DNA from: Chryseobacterium sp. ISL-6
GTDB lineage: Bacteria; Bacteroidota; Bacteroidia; Flavobacteriales; Weeksellaceae
DNA length: 64,000 nt
Assembly: GCF_018613715.1 (NCBI RefSeq)
Contig: NZ_JAGGPT010000001.1
Span: 919,919-983,918, forward strand
Direction of reading: 5' to 3'
The notes beneath the pieces are model-generated. The model saw only the letters and a program-made list of their open reading frames with translations. It was not told where the DNA came from and ran no database searches. Below are positions 62,913-64,000 of this stretch, in pieces. Both the position numbers and the translations under genes were made by a program. How positions within the stretch are numbered: position 1 is the first letter of the stretch; each line of letters begins with the position of its first letter.

Positions 62913-64000
62913 TTAGCGATAATAAATTTCATTCCAACGAAGATTGTTCTTAAAATCACGAATCTTTGTGTCTTCATCAATTACCAGGGATTCAATTCCT
63001 GCAATTTCAGCAAAATCTTCCAACTGTTCTGCACTGATGTTTTCACTATAGCACGTATGATGTGCTCCTCCGGCCAGAATCCATGCTTCTGCTGCCGTGT
63101 ACAAATCAGGTAGTGGCTTCCAAAGGACTCTCGCCACAGGAAGTTGTGGTAATTCTTCGGTAATTTCCAACGATTTTGTTTTGTTGATTAACAGTCTGAA
63201 ATGATTTCCGAAATCCATTAAGGCAGCATTCAAAGAATCAATATTTCCTCTTGAGCTAAAAACCAGACGAACCGGATCTGCCTTACCTCCAATTCCCAAC
63301 GGATGAATTTCACAAGATGGCTTGCCAACCGCCAAAACAGGATCGACTTCCAGCATATGAGAACCTAAAACCGAAGGATTTACAGGATTAAGATGATAAG
63401 TATAATCTTCCATAAAGGCATTTCCGCCTTCCAAACCCTGTCCCATTGTTTTCATTGCACGGACTAATGCTGCTGTTTTCCAGTCACCTTCTCCCGCAAA
63501 ACCGTAACCTTTTTCCATTAACCTTTGAACAGCAATCCCGGGAAGCTGCTCCAGACCGTGGAGATCTTCAAAAGTGTCTGAAAAACCTTTAAAATCTCCT
63601 TCTTTGAGGAATTTTTCTAAGCCCAGTTCTATTCTTGCCGCAGCTTCAAGTGATTTTCTATTGCTTCCTCCCGAAAGTAAAGAATCTGCCATTTTGTAGG
63701 AAGCTTCATATTCTTCCATTAAAGTTTTTACCTCACCTTCACCAATAGAATTGACAATGCTCACTAAATCTCCGATTCCCCAAGTGTTAACTGAAAATCC
63801 GAATTTTGTTTCTGCTTCCACTTTATCACCTTCTGTAACGGCAACATATCTCATGTTGTCTCCAAAACGGGCAAATTTCGCTCCCTGCCAATCTTCCCAG
63901 CCTGCTGCAACACGACTCCAGTCTCCGATTTGTTTCTGTACTCTTTCCTCAGCCCAGTGTCCGACAACTATTTTTCTGTTTTTCCGAAGACGGCTTACCA
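62913..64000 (-). CDS. araA: L-arabinose isomerase, C-terminal part (5' end outside window)
   Basis: The minus-strand frame is open to the right edge; about 362 residues are visible of a family usually near 500. It converts L-arabinose to L-ribulose. Family stretches include [20 protein letters not shown] near the edge, [20 protein letters not shown], then [39 protein letters not shown] (metal-binding His), and [14 protein letters not shown] with the active-site His pair. It is the most upstream visible gene of the operon with the mutarotase and symporter; araB and araD would be expected beyond the edge. Confidence 0.95.
   Translation of the reverse strand, partial: VSRLRKNRKIVVGHWAEERVQKQIGDWSRVAAGWEDWQGAKFARFGDNMRYVAVTEGDKVEAETKFGFSVNTWGIGDLVSIVNSIGEGEVKTLMEEYEASYKMADSLLSGGSNRKSLEAAARIELGLEKFLKEGDFKGFSDTFEDLHGLEQLPGIAVQRLMEKGYGFAGEGDWKTAALVRAMKTMGQGLEGGNAFMEDYTYHLNPVNPSVLGSHMLEVDPVLAVGKPSCEIHPLGIGGKADPVRLVFSSRGNIDSLNAALMDFGNHFRLLINKTKSLEITEELPQLPVARVLWKPLPDLYTAAEAWILAGGAHHTCYSENISAEQLEDFAEIAGIESLVIDEDTKIRDFKNNLRWNEIYYR

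Noticed and set aside
1..64000. CRISPR arrays, tRNA or rRNA genes, restriction-modification or phage-defence genes
   Set aside because: No regularly spaced repeats, cloverleaf patterns or defence-family motifs were recognised on either strand.

Overview
The window is AT-rich DNA from a flavobacterium, most likely Chryseobacterium or a close relative in the Weeksellaceae. The evidence is the Bacteroidota -7 promoter signature TAnnTTTG before several genes, A-rich leaders without a Shine-Dalgarno core, a type IX secretion C-terminal signal, TPR-plus-HTH membrane regulators, and large 'GMM-YD' surface proteins of the kind found in that group. No rRNA, tRNA, CRISPR array or intact insertion sequence was seen.

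Layout. (1) 1-3693: plant-glycan genes, namely the end of a GH95 alpha-L-fucosidase, a PL1 pectate lipoprotein lyase and a PL10 pectate lyase. A scrap of an IS3-type transposase follows. (2) 4173-8251: a TPR/LuxR-type regulator, then a secreted Asp-box protein with a T9SS signal. (3) 8649-19660: an all-plus-strand surface-protein locus. It has a TPR/AraC membrane regulator, small exported proteins, a 2066-residue repetitive exported protein and two small transposase-like HTH proteins. (4) 19842-24941: bestrophin, an NAD(P)-binding reductase and an NTF2-like protein divergent around a 22-bp palindrome, a Crp-family regulator and small envelope proteins. (5) 24423-29259: operon PIG-L deacetylase > 34-residue membrane peptide > Na+/solute symporter > DUF2911. 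(6) 29572-32834: epoxide hydrolase, metallo-hydrolase, AraC regulator. (7) 33113-38470: two tandem class I terpene synthases, then about 2 kb of degenerate DNA holding a decayed third synthase and a duplicated flank.

(8) 38471-45111, minus strand: AraC regulator, fructose-6-phosphate-aldolase-type transaldolase, split transketolase, galK, galT and a HAD phosphatase. This joins non-oxidative pentose-phosphate and Leloir steps. (9) 45938-56157, minus strand: arabinoxylan operon with GH127, esterase, GPH-type sugar transporter, GH10 xylanase lipoprotein, GH43 and GH67 alpha-glucuronidase. (10) 56667-64000: a Nudix-family regulator of the AraR type, an unrelated DUF294/exonuclease pair, then an L-arabinose operon (araA, mutarotase lipoprotein, Na+/sugar symporter) that continues past the right edge.

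Together, regions 8-10 can cut glucuronoarabinoxylan outside the cell, import pentoses and oligosaccharides, and pass arabinose and xylose carbon through transketolase and transaldolase. No SusC/SusD pair is visible, so this is not a canonical polysaccharide-utilisation locus within the window. The least explained parts are the surface locus (region 3), the coupled 34-residue peptide (region 5) and the terpene locus with its wreckage (region 7).
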